Source: Bacteroidota bacterium (GTDB taxonomy: Bacteria; Bacteroidota; Bacteroidia; Bacteroidales; FEN-979). From it: a stretch of 64,000 bases of DNA. The position numbers and the translations under genes are program-made. Below, one piece after another: positions 29,823 through 38,797 of the stretch (position 1 is its first letter; the number at the start of each line of letters is the position of its first letter). Under the pieces are notes generated by a model. It saw nothing but the letters and a program-made list of their open reading frames with translations. It was not told the origin of the DNA and made no database searches. The stretch is taken from contig JAPLDJ010000015.1 in NCBI GenBank assembly GCA_026391805.1, forward strand, positions 124,001 through 188,000, written 5' to 3'.

Positions 29823-29863
29823 TTCATTCACGCTATAATAAAATATTTTAGTCAGTGAATGAA
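29823..29863. promoter_or_regulatory. Dyad (candidate operator) upstream of aldehyde dehydrogenase
   Basis: TTCATTCAC (29823-29831) ... GTGAATGAA (29855-29863), immediately before TATATTTG (29865-29872). Confidence 0.45.
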
Positions 29864-29864
29864 T

Positions 29865-29872
29865 TATATTTG
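29865..29872 (+). promoter_or_regulatory. Candidate -7 element TATATTTG
   Basis: Match to TAnnTTTG upstream of 29895. Confidence 0.5.
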
Positions 29873-29894
29873 CAAGCGTCAGGAAACTAATAAA

Positions 29895-31370
29895 ATGGAA
29901 AAACAGACAGATCAATTTGTGGAAGAAACCCTGCAGAAGGCATTGAGCGCCGGCCATGCCCTGGGGAAACTGGACCAGGAACAGACCGACAGGATCGTCC
30001 GTTCCATCTATGAGGTCGGATTCAACAACCGGTGGAAACTGGCCGAAATGGCCCACCGGGAAACAGGGATCGGGAACATCCGCGACAAGATGATCAAGAA
30101 CATCATTGCCACACGTTTTGTTTACCGTGATATCAGCCTTCAGAAAACGGTCGGGATCATAAACGAAGACCTTGAAAACCAGGTAGTCGAGATCGCGCGC
30201 CCGATGGGGCCGATCTTTGCGGTGACGCCGGTCACTAATCCCACCTCGACTGCCTTGTTCAAGATCCTGATCGCCATGAAGAGCCGCAATCCCATTATCA
30301 TCTATCCTCACGGTGCGGCAAAGAAATGTACGGTTGAGGCAGCACGGCTTTGCTACGACGCTGCACTGGCTGCAGGCGCCCCGGAGAACTGCATCCAGTG
30401 GATCCCGCGTGTGACACGTGAGCAGGTGCTGCAGTTCATGGGCCATAAGCGGATCGCACTGGTGCTGGCCACGGGATCGGTAAGCCTGGTAAGGGCTGCA
30501 TATACCTCCGGCAACCCGGCCATTGGAGTTGGCCCTGGTAATGTTCCGGTATACATTGGCAAGAGCGCCGACGTTGAGTTTGCCGTGGATCAGATCCTGC
30601 TTTCGAAACTGTTCGACAACGGCACCATCTGCGCCAGCGAGCAGGCCGTGGTGGTTTCGCGTTACAACGCTGATGCGGTCAGAGAAGAATTTAAAAAAAG
30701 GGGCGCTCATTTTCTTTCTCCTGACGAAATTGAAGCTGTCGGGAAGATCGCTTTCAACAAGACACAGCGGTCGATGAGCCCGGAAGTGATCGGGAAACCG
30801 GCGACCTTCATTGCGGAACTCGCCGGGATCAGGGTACCCGAAACGACAACACTTTTAATCGCCGAAATGGAGAAGCACCAGGTTGGGATCGAATGGCCGC
30901 TTTCCCTCGAGATCCTTGCCCCGATCCTGGGATTTTATGAAGTTCAATCCTTTGATGAGGGGATCGCCATGTGCAGGAAGATCAATGAACATGGCGGACT
31001 CGGTCATACTGTGAGCATTTTTTCCAATGATGATGAGAAGATCCGCTACTTTGCCCAATCCCTCAATGCCGGCCGGATCGTAGTCAATACACCGTCTTCA
31101 CAGGGTGCCCTTGGCGGACTCTACAACGGCCTTACGCCTTCGATGACCCTCGCCTGCGGCTCAGGAGGCAAGAATTTCACCACCGATAACATCTCCGTTA
31201 AACACCTCCTGAACATCCAGCGCATCGCCTATCGCAAGATCAGCTTCTGCGCCGAGCACCAGGAGGACAGCGCCTTCTGCTGTGACCAGAACCTGTCGGT
31301 CCACGAGATCGAAGAAAAATGCGCAAAGCACAGGGAAGAAAAATATCCCACCGTCCCACCATTGCATTAA
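29895..31370 (+). CDS. Acylating (CoA-dependent) aldehyde dehydrogenase, AdhE-N/EutE-like
   Basis: GPGNVPVYIGKSADVEFAVDQILLSKLFDNGTICASEQAVVV (catalytic Cys context), PSMTLACGSGGKNFTTDNISVKHLLNIQRIAYR. Confidence 0.87.
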   Translation: MEKQTDQFVEETLQKALSAGHALGKLDQEQTDRIVRSIYEVGFNNRWKLAEMAHRETGIGNIRDKMIKNIIATRFVYRDISLQKTVGIINEDLENQVVEIARPMGPIFAVTPVTNPTSTALFKILIAMKSRNPIIIYPHGAAKKCTVEAARLCYDAALAAGAPENCIQWIPRVTREQVLQFMGHKRIALVLATGSVSLVRAAYTSGNPAIGVGPGNVPVYIGKSADVEFAVDQILLSKLFDNGTICASEQAVVVSRYNADAVREEFKKRGAHFLSPDEIEAVGKIAFNKTQRSMSPEVIGKPATFIAELAGIRVPETTTLLIAEMEKHQVGIEWPLSLEILAPILGFYEVQSFDEGIAMCRKINEHGGLGHTVSIFSNDDEKIRYFAQSLNAGRIVVNTPSSQGALGGLYNGLTPSMTLACGSGGKNFTTDNISVKHLLNIQRIAYRKISFCAEHQEDSAFCCDQNLSVHEIEEKCAKHREEKYPTVPPLH

Positions 31371-31386
31371 AAAAACGAACCTTTTT

Positions 31387-31450
31387 TGAACACGGATTAC
31401 GCGGATAAACGGATTATTATTTTCCGTTTATTCCGTGTCTTCCGTGTTCA
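31387..31450. repeat. Nested hairpin with iterated CGGAT/TCCGTG words
   Basis: TGAACACGGA / TCCGTGTTCA outer arms and ATAAACGGA / TCCGTTTAT inner arms, both perfect. Confidence 0.82.
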
Positions 31451-31561
31451 GAATTATATGGCTTTTCGTATTTCCAGGACCGGTTTCCTGATCATCAGAC
31501 ATGAAATTCTTAAAATATGTTAAAAATTCACTATACCATTCTTTACATATGTTATTTTTTA

Positions 31562-31569
31562 TATTTTTG
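31562..31569 (+). promoter_or_regulatory. Candidate -7 element TATTTTTG
   Basis: TAnnTTTG match 30 nt before ATG 31599. Confidence 0.4.
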
Positions 31570-31598
31570 TTGTGAATTAATTAACCAAAAAAGAACCC

Positions 31599-33410
31599 AT
31601 GAAGAAAAAAATTTACTTTTTTCCATTCATTCTCATTATCACAGCTGTCCTGTTAACGGCTTTCGGAGGCGACGGTGGTAACTCTGATTACCCCTCTGGT
31701 GCACCCGCCGGTAATACCGGATCTCCCGGCGACGGGCAAAATTGCACTTCCTGCCATAACGGCACTGCGACGACACAGGCCGGGATAATTACTTCCACCA
31801 TTCCCGGATCGGGATACATTCCGGGAACAGCTTATACGATCACCGTTACCCTCTCAGGAAGCGGACAGAAAGGATTTGAGGTTTCTCCGCAGAATATCAG
31901 CGGTACATTGCTCGGAACCCTTACTGCCGGATCGGGAAGCAAGCTTGTAGGAAGCGGAAAATATTGCACTCACAGCAGTGCAGTCGGAGGCTCTTCAGCC
32001 ACCTGGAATTTCACCTGGACGGCTCCAGCCGTCGGTACCGGTACCGTTACCTTCTATGGCGCTTTCACCATAACGAAACCGGTAACCAAGCTTTCCACAC
32101 TTGTTGTAAATGAAGGCGTTCTTCCCCTCGGCGTAACGGCATCAGCCACACCTTCCACGATCCTGTCAGGAAGCACATCCCAGCTGAATGCAACCGCAAC
32201 CGGCGGGTCGGGAATTTACACCTATTCATGGGTTTCAAACCCTGCGGGATTTACTTCTACGCAACAGAATCCTTCTGTTTCTCCTACCGCAACCACCATA
32301 TATACCGTAACTGTAAATGACGGATCGGGCAGCGCCAACGGCAATACAACGGTGACCGTCATCCCAAATAACCTTGCTGTTACTGCCAATGCAAGTCCCG
32401 CCAGCATCACCAGCGGACAGTCATCACAGCTTAACTCCAGTGCAACGGGGGGCTCCGGAACTTTTACCTATTCCTGGACATCCATTCCTGCGGGGTATAC
32501 CTCCACCCAGCAGAACCCGGTGGTTTATCCGACCGTAACCACACAGTACATCGTCCAGGCAAACGACGGATACCAGGTTTCCTCGGCTAACACAACAGTT
32601 ACCGTGACCGCCGGCCCACTTTCCTGCACTGCAAGTGCAACTCCCGGTACGATTTGTTCCGGTAACAGTTCACAGCTTAATGTGATCGCGTCAGGTGGTT
32701 CAGGTCTTTACACCTATTCATGGACTTCTGTTCCTGCAGGATTTACCTCAACGCTTCAGAACCCTGTTGTTTCCCCGACCGCATCAACACAATACATTGT
32801 ACAGGTCAATGACGGAACCAACAACACAAGCGACAATACACAGGTCGATGTCACCAACCCGCCAACAGCATCTGCCGGAACTGATACCACCTATTGTGCA
32901 ACCATTGCAGAGATCCCGCTTCATGGCACGGCTTCGGGTTCTGCATCGGCGTTGTGGACTACTAGTGGCGACGGAACTTTCAGCAATGCCTCCAATCTAA
33001 ACAGCTCCTATTTCCCGGGCGCCAACGACAAGAGCAACCACCTGGTGCATCTTACACTTACTGCTTCACCGCAGTCACCCTGTACCAATGCCGCATCCAG
33101 CATAAGGAATATCACCTTTATTGATTGCCCGGTAGGTATTCATAACCAGGCAGGAAATGGTTTTACCTTCTCGCTCCGTCCGAATCCTTCAACCGGAATT
33201 TTTACTATCTACAGCTCCAATGCAGCATCCGGGGATATGGTCATCCGGGTGACGGATCTGAATGGGAAAACAGTTTCGACCGAAACCATCTCTGTTTCGG
33301 TTACCCCGGTAAACTACAGGATGGACCTGTCCGTACTTGGAAAAGGAATCTACTTTGTCAGGATTCAAACCAATGATGGCATCAGGACAGAAAAGCTGAT
33401 CATCGAATAA
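31599..33410 (+). CDS. T9SS cargo protein with choice-of-anchor-V-like N-terminal domain and three PKD-like repeats
   Basis: PSGAPAGNTGSPGDGQNCTSCHNG, GKYCTHSSAVGGSSATWNFTWTAP; repeats with SWTSVPAGFTSTxQNPxVSPTxxTxYIVxVNDG; C-term LRPNPSTGIFTIYS...EKLIIE. Confidence 0.85.
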   Translation: MKKKIYFFPFILIITAVLLTAFGGDGGNSDYPSGAPAGNTGSPGDGQNCTSCHNGTATTQAGIITSTIPGSGYIPGTAYTITVTLSGSGQKGFEVSPQNISGTLLGTLTAGSGSKLVGSGKYCTHSSAVGGSSATWNFTWTAPAVGTGTVTFYGAFTITKPVTKLSTLVVNEGVLPLGVTASATPSTILSGSTSQLNATATGGSGIYTYSWVSNPAGFTSTQQNPSVSPTATTIYTVTVNDGSGSANGNTTVTVIPNNLAVTANASPASITSGQSSQLNSSATGGSGTFTYSWTSIPAGYTSTQQNPVVYPTVTTQYIVQANDGYQVSSANTTVTVTAGPLSCTASATPGTICSGNSSQLNVIASGGSGLYTYSWTSVPAGFTSTLQNPVVSPTASTQYIVQVNDGTNNTSDNTQVDVTNPPTASAGTDTTYCATIAEIPLHGTASGSASALWTTSGDGTFSNASNLNSSYFPGANDKSNHLVHLTLTASPQSPCTNAASSIRNITFIDCPVGIHNQAGNGFTFSLRPNPSTGIFTIYSSNAASGDMVIRVTDLNGKTVSTETISVSVTPVNYRMDLSVLGKGIYFVRIQTNDGIRTEKLIIE

Positions 33411-33428
33411 TATTCAGATTAATTCGTG

Positions 33429-33464
33429 AAAAAGCCGGGCAGATCGTTTTGCCCGGCTTTTTTA
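33429..33464 (+). terminator. Rho-independent terminator
   Basis: AAAAAGCCGGGC agatcgtttt GCCCGGCTTTTTT. Confidence 0.9.
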
Positions 33465-33496
33465 TTTTTGATGATGACCCCACCCCCCGTCCCATC

Positions 33497-33540
33497 AAAT
33501 CTGTGACTAATCCGTGATTTTCTGTGGAAATCTGTGGTGA
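33497..33540. repeat. Iterated ATCTGTG/ATCCGTG array
   Basis: aaatctgtgactaatccgtgattttctgtggaaatctgtggtga. Confidence 0.75.
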
Positions 33541-33578
33541 AGATTTATCAGGGGGAATGCAAGTTGCATATTTCAATT

Positions 33579-33619
33579 AACTTTTTAGTTGACAAACTAA
33601 GTTTTTAGTTGTATATTTG
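33579..33619 (+). promoter_or_regulatory. BlaI-type promoter/operator
   Basis: Inverted repeat TAGTT-GACA-AACTA (33586-33599), direct repeat TTTTTAGTTG (two copies 20 bp apart), -33 TTGAC at 33589 and -7 TATATTTG at 33612, 20-nt gap. Confidence 0.65.
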
Positions 33620-33641
33620 TATTGAAAAAAATCAAACCGTC

Positions 33642-34055
33642 ATGAAAAAGGATGATCCGAACAACAAATCCATCCGGGAGCTGACCCGGGCCGAAGAGCA
33701 GATCATGCAGCTCCTCTGGGACCTTGAACGGGCGATGGTCAATGACCTGCTTGAACGGCTGCCCGAACCAAAACCCGCATACAATACCGTTTCCACCATC
33801 ATCCGTATCCTTGAGCAAAAAGGATTTGTAGGGCATAAGGCCTACGGACGGTCACATGAATATTTTCCGCTTATCAGCAGGACCGTTTATACAAAATCGC
33901 ATTTCAGGAATCTTGTGGTCAATTATTTCGGGAACTCTTACCGGTCGCTTGCTTCCTTTTTTACCAGTGAAGAAAACCTCAGCATCAGCGAGCTGGAAGA
34001 GATCCGGAAGATCATGGAGAATGAGATCAATAAACAAAAAAAACAAAAAAAATGA
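33642..34055 (+). CDS. BlaI/MecI/CopY family transcriptional repressor
   Basis: LTRAEEQIMQLLWDLERAMVNDLLERLPEPKPAYNTVSTIIRILEQKGFVGHKAYGRSHEYFPLISR. Confidence 0.95.
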   Translation: MKKDDPNNKSIRELTRAEEQIMQLLWDLERAMVNDLLERLPEPKPAYNTVSTIIRILEQKGFVGHKAYGRSHEYFPLISRTVYTKSHFRNLVVNYFGNSYRSLASFFTSEENLSISELEEIRKIMENEINKQKKQKK

Positions 34056-35353
34056 GCCATTTTCTTATATACCTGCTCCAGTCCTCCGCCTGCATGGGGA
34101 TTTTATACGGGGTTTACTGGATCTTCCTGCGAAAGGATACCTTCCACATGGTAAACCGGTTTTACCTTGTCCTCACTGCGTTCCTGTCAGCCCTGGTCCC
34201 GCTCCTGAAGATCGATCTGGCCAGCCTGGGGCCTGTACGCACGATAATGATCTATCTTGACCCGATCATCATCACCCCGGATACGATCGGGAATGCAGCG
34301 GCCAGTCCCTTCAACTGGTTGACAATTGCCGGCATCGTTTATACGACCGGGGTGATCATTTTTCTTTCACGTTTCATCTTCCAGCTGATCCAGATCCTCC
34401 TGCTTGCAAGGCATTATGGCATCAGCCGGACGAATGGAATGAACCTGGTCTTTGTCGACAGGAATTATTCCCCTTTCTCCTTCTTCAATATCATCTTTAT
34501 AAATGCCCCGGAAAAGAAAGAGGATCTGCAGACCATTCTCGAACATGAACAGGTTCACATCCGCCAGATGCATTCAATGGATCTTTTGGTCGTTGAATTA
34601 CTGACGATCTTCCAGTGGTTCAATCCCTTTGTATGGTTTACCAACCGTTCACTGAAAACCATCCATGAATTCCTTGCCGATCAGGGCGTGCTGAAATGCG
34701 GCCATAAGAAGGTCGATTACCAGCAGCTGCTCCTTGACCGGACAATGGGAATCCAGGTAAATAATCTGACCAATAACTTTAATGTTTCACTGATTAAAAA
34801 ACGCATTATTATGATGACAAGAAAAAATTCAACCCCAACTGCGCAGCTGAAGCTGGCAGTTGTGTTACCGGCTTTTCTGGTTGCGGTAATTCTTTTTTCG
34901 GGAAATTCGTTCAACCAGATCCTGGCCCAGACATCCAAACAGGAACCTGCAAAGGAAACTGTTAAACCAAATGCTTCAAAACAACAGCAGTCATCCGAAG
35001 CGAAAACGGAAACAGTTTGCAGGGAGGCTGAGGTACAACCCCAATTTCCGGGCGGTAATGAAGCATTGATCGAATTCCTTTCCAAAAACATCCAGTATCC
35101 TGCCGAAGCAAAGAAATCGGGTATCCAGGGGAAAGTCGCCGTTAATTTTGTAGTCCGGTCGACGGGCGAAGTTACCGATGTCAAGGTTCTGAGAGGGATT
35201 GGCGGAGGTTGCGATGAAGAAGCCGTAAGGGTGATCCAGCTGATGCCGAAGTGGACACCGGGACTGATCAAAGGCAAACCCGTTGCAGTGGGATTTGTAA
35301 TCCCGATCCAGTTCAGGCTTGACAAGGACGGGAAGAAAGAGGAAAAGAAGTAG
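34052..35353 (+). CDS. BlaR1-like M56 metallopeptidase fused to TonB C-terminal domain
   Basis: HEQVHIRQMHSMDLLVVEL (M56 HExxH-type motif) plus C-terminal GIQGKVAVNFVVRSTGEVTDVKVLRGIGGGCDEEAVRVIQLMPKWTPG (TonB-C). Confidence 0.94.
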   Translation: MSHFLIYLLQSSACMGILYGVYWIFLRKDTFHMVNRFYLVLTAFLSALVPLLKIDLASLGPVRTIMIYLDPIIITPDTIGNAAASPFNWLTIAGIVYTTGVIIFLSRFIFQLIQILLLARHYGISRTNGMNLVFVDRNYSPFSFFNIIFINAPEKKEDLQTILEHEQVHIRQMHSMDLLVVELLTIFQWFNPFVWFTNRSLKTIHEFLADQGVLKCGHKKVDYQQLLLDRTMGIQVNNLTNNFNVSLIKKRIIMMTRKNSTPTAQLKLAVVLPAFLVAVILFSGNSFNQILAQTSKQEPAKETVKPNASKQQQSSEAKTETVCREAEVQPQFPGGNEALIEFLSKNIQYPAEAKKSGIQGKVAVNFVVRSTGEVTDVKVLRGIGGGCDEEAVRVIQLMPKWTPGLIKGKPVAVGFVIPIQFRLDKDGKKEEKK

Positions 35354-35355
35354 GG

Positions 35356-36321
35356 TCAGTTGTGCGCGTTGAGAAATTCCAGCAGCAGCTTGTTGAAAAT
35401 CTCCGGGTGTGTTTCCATCGGGGCATGAGCTGCTGCCGGAATTATTTTCAGGCTGATCGTAGGAACATTTTTCTTTAGTTTCCTTCCACTTTTCGGATAG
35501 ATCGTGTGGTCCTTTTTACCCCATATCACCAATACCGGAAGGTCCATAAGGCCGTCTGCATGCAGGTGCCGGATCTCTCCGGCATTTGCATAAATATTGA
35601 TCACCGAAGCAGCCGAACCTTCAATGTAAAGGGGTTCCATGTAACCTTGCATTTCAGCCGAATCCAGTGGCCGGCCGTATACCCCCTTCATCAGCCGCTC
35701 CATGCTGCCATATGAAATGATGTTGCTTTTTGCAAGGCTGACAAGAATCTGGTTCGTGCCTTTCATCTTTGACATGGTGACAAAGGCCCCTTTCAGATTA
35801 TGATTCCGGATGAAGATCATCCCATCGACAAGGATGACCGTTTGTACCCGGTCAGGGTTCATCAGCGCCATGGCCTCGATGGCGCCTGCACCCATGGAAT
35901 GCCCGATGATGTTCCATTTTATGGTCGTACTGCCTTCGATTTTGGCCAGCATCGCCCAGATGAGCTTTGCACGTCCGCTGTGCGACTGGTTCACACTAAG
36001 GTTCCGGTCGCTGTAACCGAACCCGGGCAGATCGATGGCGACAACAAGGTATCCGGCCTTCACAAGGGTGTTGATGTTGTTCCGCCAGCAAAATGTGGAT
36101 CCGGCGAACCCATGCACAAGCAGGACGTGCCCCCTCGGGTGCTCCAGGCTATCGTTGAAAATCCTGTAATGAAAAGTTGCCGAATCAACTTTTACGAAAT
36201 GGCTGTTCTCATAAGGTTTTGATGGAGTCTGTGCCCGGAGGAAGGTTGAGGCTGATCCGGGATGAAAAAAAACGAAAAGCAGGATGGTGAGATACCTGAT
36301 AGCAATTACGAGTCGTTGCAT
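35356..36321 (-). CDS. Alpha/beta hydrolase
   Basis: VLLVHGFAGSTFCWRNN, IGHSMGAGAIEAMAL, VLVIWGKKDHTIYPKSG, AAHAPMETHPEIFN. Confidence 0.93.
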   Translation of the reverse strand: MQRLVIAIRYLTILLFVFFHPGSASTFLRAQTPSKPYENSHFVKVDSATFHYRIFNDSLEHPRGHVLLVHGFAGSTFCWRNNINTLVKAGYLVVAIDLPGFGYSDRNLSVNQSHSGRAKLIWAMLAKIEGSTTIKWNIIGHSMGAGAIEAMALMNPDRVQTVILVDGMIFIRNHNLKGAFVTMSKMKGTNQILVSLAKSNIISYGSMERLMKGVYGRPLDSAEMQGYMEPLYIEGSAASVINIYANAGEIRHLHADGLMDLPVLVIWGKKDHTIYPKSGRKLKKNVPTISLKIIPAAAHAPMETHPEIFNKLLLEFLNAHN

Positions 36322-36440
36322 TCCGGATTATGATTGAGCTTCAAATTTAGGGGTTTTTTCAGTTGTGGGAGCAGGGTTAAATTTCAGAATGCGTACTTTT
36401 GGCAAAAAATCGACGTTTGAATGTCTGAAATTGATACAGG

Positions 36441-38048
36441 ATGGATAATAATAAGTTAAGGTCCTACATGCCCCTGATTTATGCAGGGATACTGCTGGCA
36501 GGGATACTGCTCGGCATGCAGCTCAGCAGGATGGGAAACGGATTTTCTTTCTTCAGGAAGCCACATACCGACAAGGTAAACGAGGTGATCAATTATGTAA
36601 AGGATAATTATGTCGACACGATCGGTCACGACCAGCTGGAGGAGAAGGCAATCACCGGGATGTTGCAAAGTCTTGATCCCCATTCGACATATATCACACC
36701 AGCCGAGTTTCACGATGCCAACGACCCGCTACTTGGTGGTTTTGAAGGGATCGGGGTACAGTTCAGGATCGAGCGTGATACCATCATGGTGATCACCCCG
36801 GTTTCCGGCGGACCCTCGGAAAAGCTGGGGATCAGGGCAGGCGACCGGATCGTGAAGATCGACGGAAAGAAAGTCGCCAGCGTAAAGATCAAGAACAACG
36901 ATGTGATGCGAAAGCTGAAAGGCCCCAAGGGCACAAAGGTGAATGTTTCCATTTTCCGCAGGGGCGTAAAAGGCTTTCTTGATTTCACCATTACACGCGA
37001 TGTGATCCCGATCTACAGTCTGGATGTTTCCTACATGGCCAGGCCGGGCATCGGCTACATCCGGCTGAACAATTTCTCGGCTACCACCCATGAAGAAATC
37101 GAGAAAGCCCTGAAAGACCTTAATTTCCACGGGATGAAAAAGCTGATCCTCGACCTGAGAGGCAACGGAGGCGGCCGTCTCCAGGCAGCCATCGATGTGG
37201 CGGATGAATTCCTGACCGACGGAAAGCTGATCGTATATACCCAGGGCGCACACAATCCGAAGAAAACAGCCTATGCCTCGGGCGGAGGGCTTTTTGAGCA
37301 GGGAGAACTGGTGGTGCTGATTGATGAATGGTCAGCCTCCGCGAGCGAGATCGTGGCCGGCGCCATCCAGGACAACGACCGCGGAACGATCATCGGCCGG
37401 AGGTCGTTCGGGAAAGGACTTGTGCAGCAAGAGTATGATTTCAACGACGGTTCGGGCATCCGGGTGACGATCGCACGCTATTACACGCCTACCGGCCGTT
37501 GCATACAGAAATCTTACAAGAACGGCTCAGAGGAATATTACAGCGATTATTATCACCGGATCCTTTCGGGTGAGATGGAAAATCCCGACAGCATCCATTT
37601 TGCCGATTCCCTGAAATTCAAAACCCCGAAAGGAAAAACGGTTTACGGCGGAGGAGGCATCATGCCCGATATCTATGTGGCTGTAGGAAAGGACACGCTG
37701 CTCTATTATTACAACACCCTCGCCAACAAAGGTCTGATCTACCAGTATGCTTTTGATTATACAGATAAGAACCGTGCAGGACTGAAGTACCGGACATTTG
37801 ATGAATTCAACCAACGGTTTACCATCACCAATGCCATTTATGACGATTTTCTGAAGTCTGTCGAAAAAAGCGGTATCAAACGGGCAGGGAAAAACCTCTC
37901 CGAATCCGATGCAAAGATCAAGGTCCTGCTCAAGGCATACATCGGAAGGAACATCCTTGATAACCCGGGTTTCTACCCCCTGCTGAACAGCACTGACGAA
38001 ACCTTTCTGAAGGCACTTTCCAAACTGCAACAAGAGCAACATTCCTGA
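36441..38048 (+). CDS. S41 family C-terminal processing peptidase (CtpA-like, PDZ domain)
   Basis: GFEGIGVQF, PDZ GIRAGDRIVKIDGKKV, LDLRGNGGG, LIDEWSASASEIVAGAIQDNDRGTIIGRRSFGKGLVQ. Confidence 0.96.
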   Translation: MDNNKLRSYMPLIYAGILLAGILLGMQLSRMGNGFSFFRKPHTDKVNEVINYVKDNYVDTIGHDQLEEKAITGMLQSLDPHSTYITPAEFHDANDPLLGGFEGIGVQFRIERDTIMVITPVSGGPSEKLGIRAGDRIVKIDGKKVASVKIKNNDVMRKLKGPKGTKVNVSIFRRGVKGFLDFTITRDVIPIYSLDVSYMARPGIGYIRLNNFSATTHEEIEKALKDLNFHGMKKLILDLRGNGGGRLQAAIDVADEFLTDGKLIVYTQGAHNPKKTAYASGGGLFEQGELVVLIDEWSASASEIVAGAIQDNDRGTIIGRRSFGKGLVQQEYDFNDGSGIRVTIARYYTPTGRCIQKSYKNGSEEYYSDYYHRILSGEMENPDSIHFADSLKFKTPKGKTVYGGGGIMPDIYVAVGKDTLLYYYNTLANKGLIYQYAFDYTDKNRAGLKYRTFDEFNQRFTITNAIYDDFLKSVEKSGIKRAGKNLSESDAKIKVLLKAYIGRNILDNPGFYPLLNSTDETFLKALSKLQQEQHS

Positions 38049-38123
38049 TGCAGTGAGGAATTGATTTTTAATTTGACTTTTTTCTGAAAAACCAATAATT
38101 TAGAGATTCAAAAACCGAAAAAC

Positions 38124-38699
38124 ATGATACACGAATTGCCAAAACTGCCGTATGAGATGAATGCGCTGGAGCCTTTCATTTCCCAGAGAACGATTGAGTT
38201 CCATTACGGAAAGCATCACCAGGCCTATGTCACCAACCTCAACAAGCTGATCGTGGGGACCGAATTTGAAAATGCCTCCCTTGAAGATATCGTAAGGAAA
38301 GCAAACGGCGGAATTTTCAACAACGGGGCGCAGGTATGGAATCATACCTTTTACTGGAATTGCATGAAGCCCAAAGGAGGCGGAGAGCCCGCCGGTAAGC
38401 TGGCAGATGCCATCCTGAAACATTTCGGTTCGTTCGCCGAATTCAAGGAAAAATTCTCCGCTGCCGGGGCAACCCTGTTCGGTTCAGGCTGGGCCTGGCT
38501 GGTTAAGAAGGAAGATGGCACCCTGGAGATCACCCAGGAAAGCAATGCCGGCAACCCCTTACGCACGGGCGGTACGCCCCTGCTGACCTGCGACGTTTGG
38601 GAACATGCCTATTACCTCGACAAGCAGAACCTCAGGCCGGGCTATATTGCCGATTTCTGGAACCTGGTGGATTGGGACGCTGTAGCTGGCCGGTTATAA
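38124..38699 (+). CDS. Superoxide dismutase (Fe/Mn type)
   Basis: [79 protein letters not shown]. Confidence 0.97.
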   Translation: MIHELPKLPYEMNALEPFISQRTIEFHYGKHHQAYVTNLNKLIVGTEFENASLEDIVRKANGGIFNNGAQVWNHTFYWNCMKPKGGGEPAGKLADAILKHFGSFAEFKEKFSAAGATLFGSGWAWLVKKEDGTLEITQESNAGNPLRTGGTPLLTCDVWEHAYYLDKQNLRPGYIADFWNLVDWDAVAGRL

Positions 38700-38702
38700 A
38701 AA

Positions 38703-38791
38703 TTCTCTGTGAGCCTCTGTGCCTTCTCTGTGGTTCTCTGTGAAACAAAAAATTATTACACTGAGGTTCACAGAGGAGACACAGAGAAGAA
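38703..38791. repeat. Iterated CTCTGTG array in inverted orientation
   Basis: Four CTCTGTG then two CACAGAG, four nt after the SOD stop. Confidence 0.85.
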
Positions 38792-38797
38792 GGTTAA

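Noticed and set aside
29730-30710. 326-aa minus-strand ORF over the aldehyde dehydrogenase
   Set aside because: Antisense shadow ORF of a confident gene.
38703-38791. CRISPR mini-array from CTCTGTG copies
   Set aside because: Words are only 7 nt, spacing is irregular, orientation switches, and no cas genes are present.
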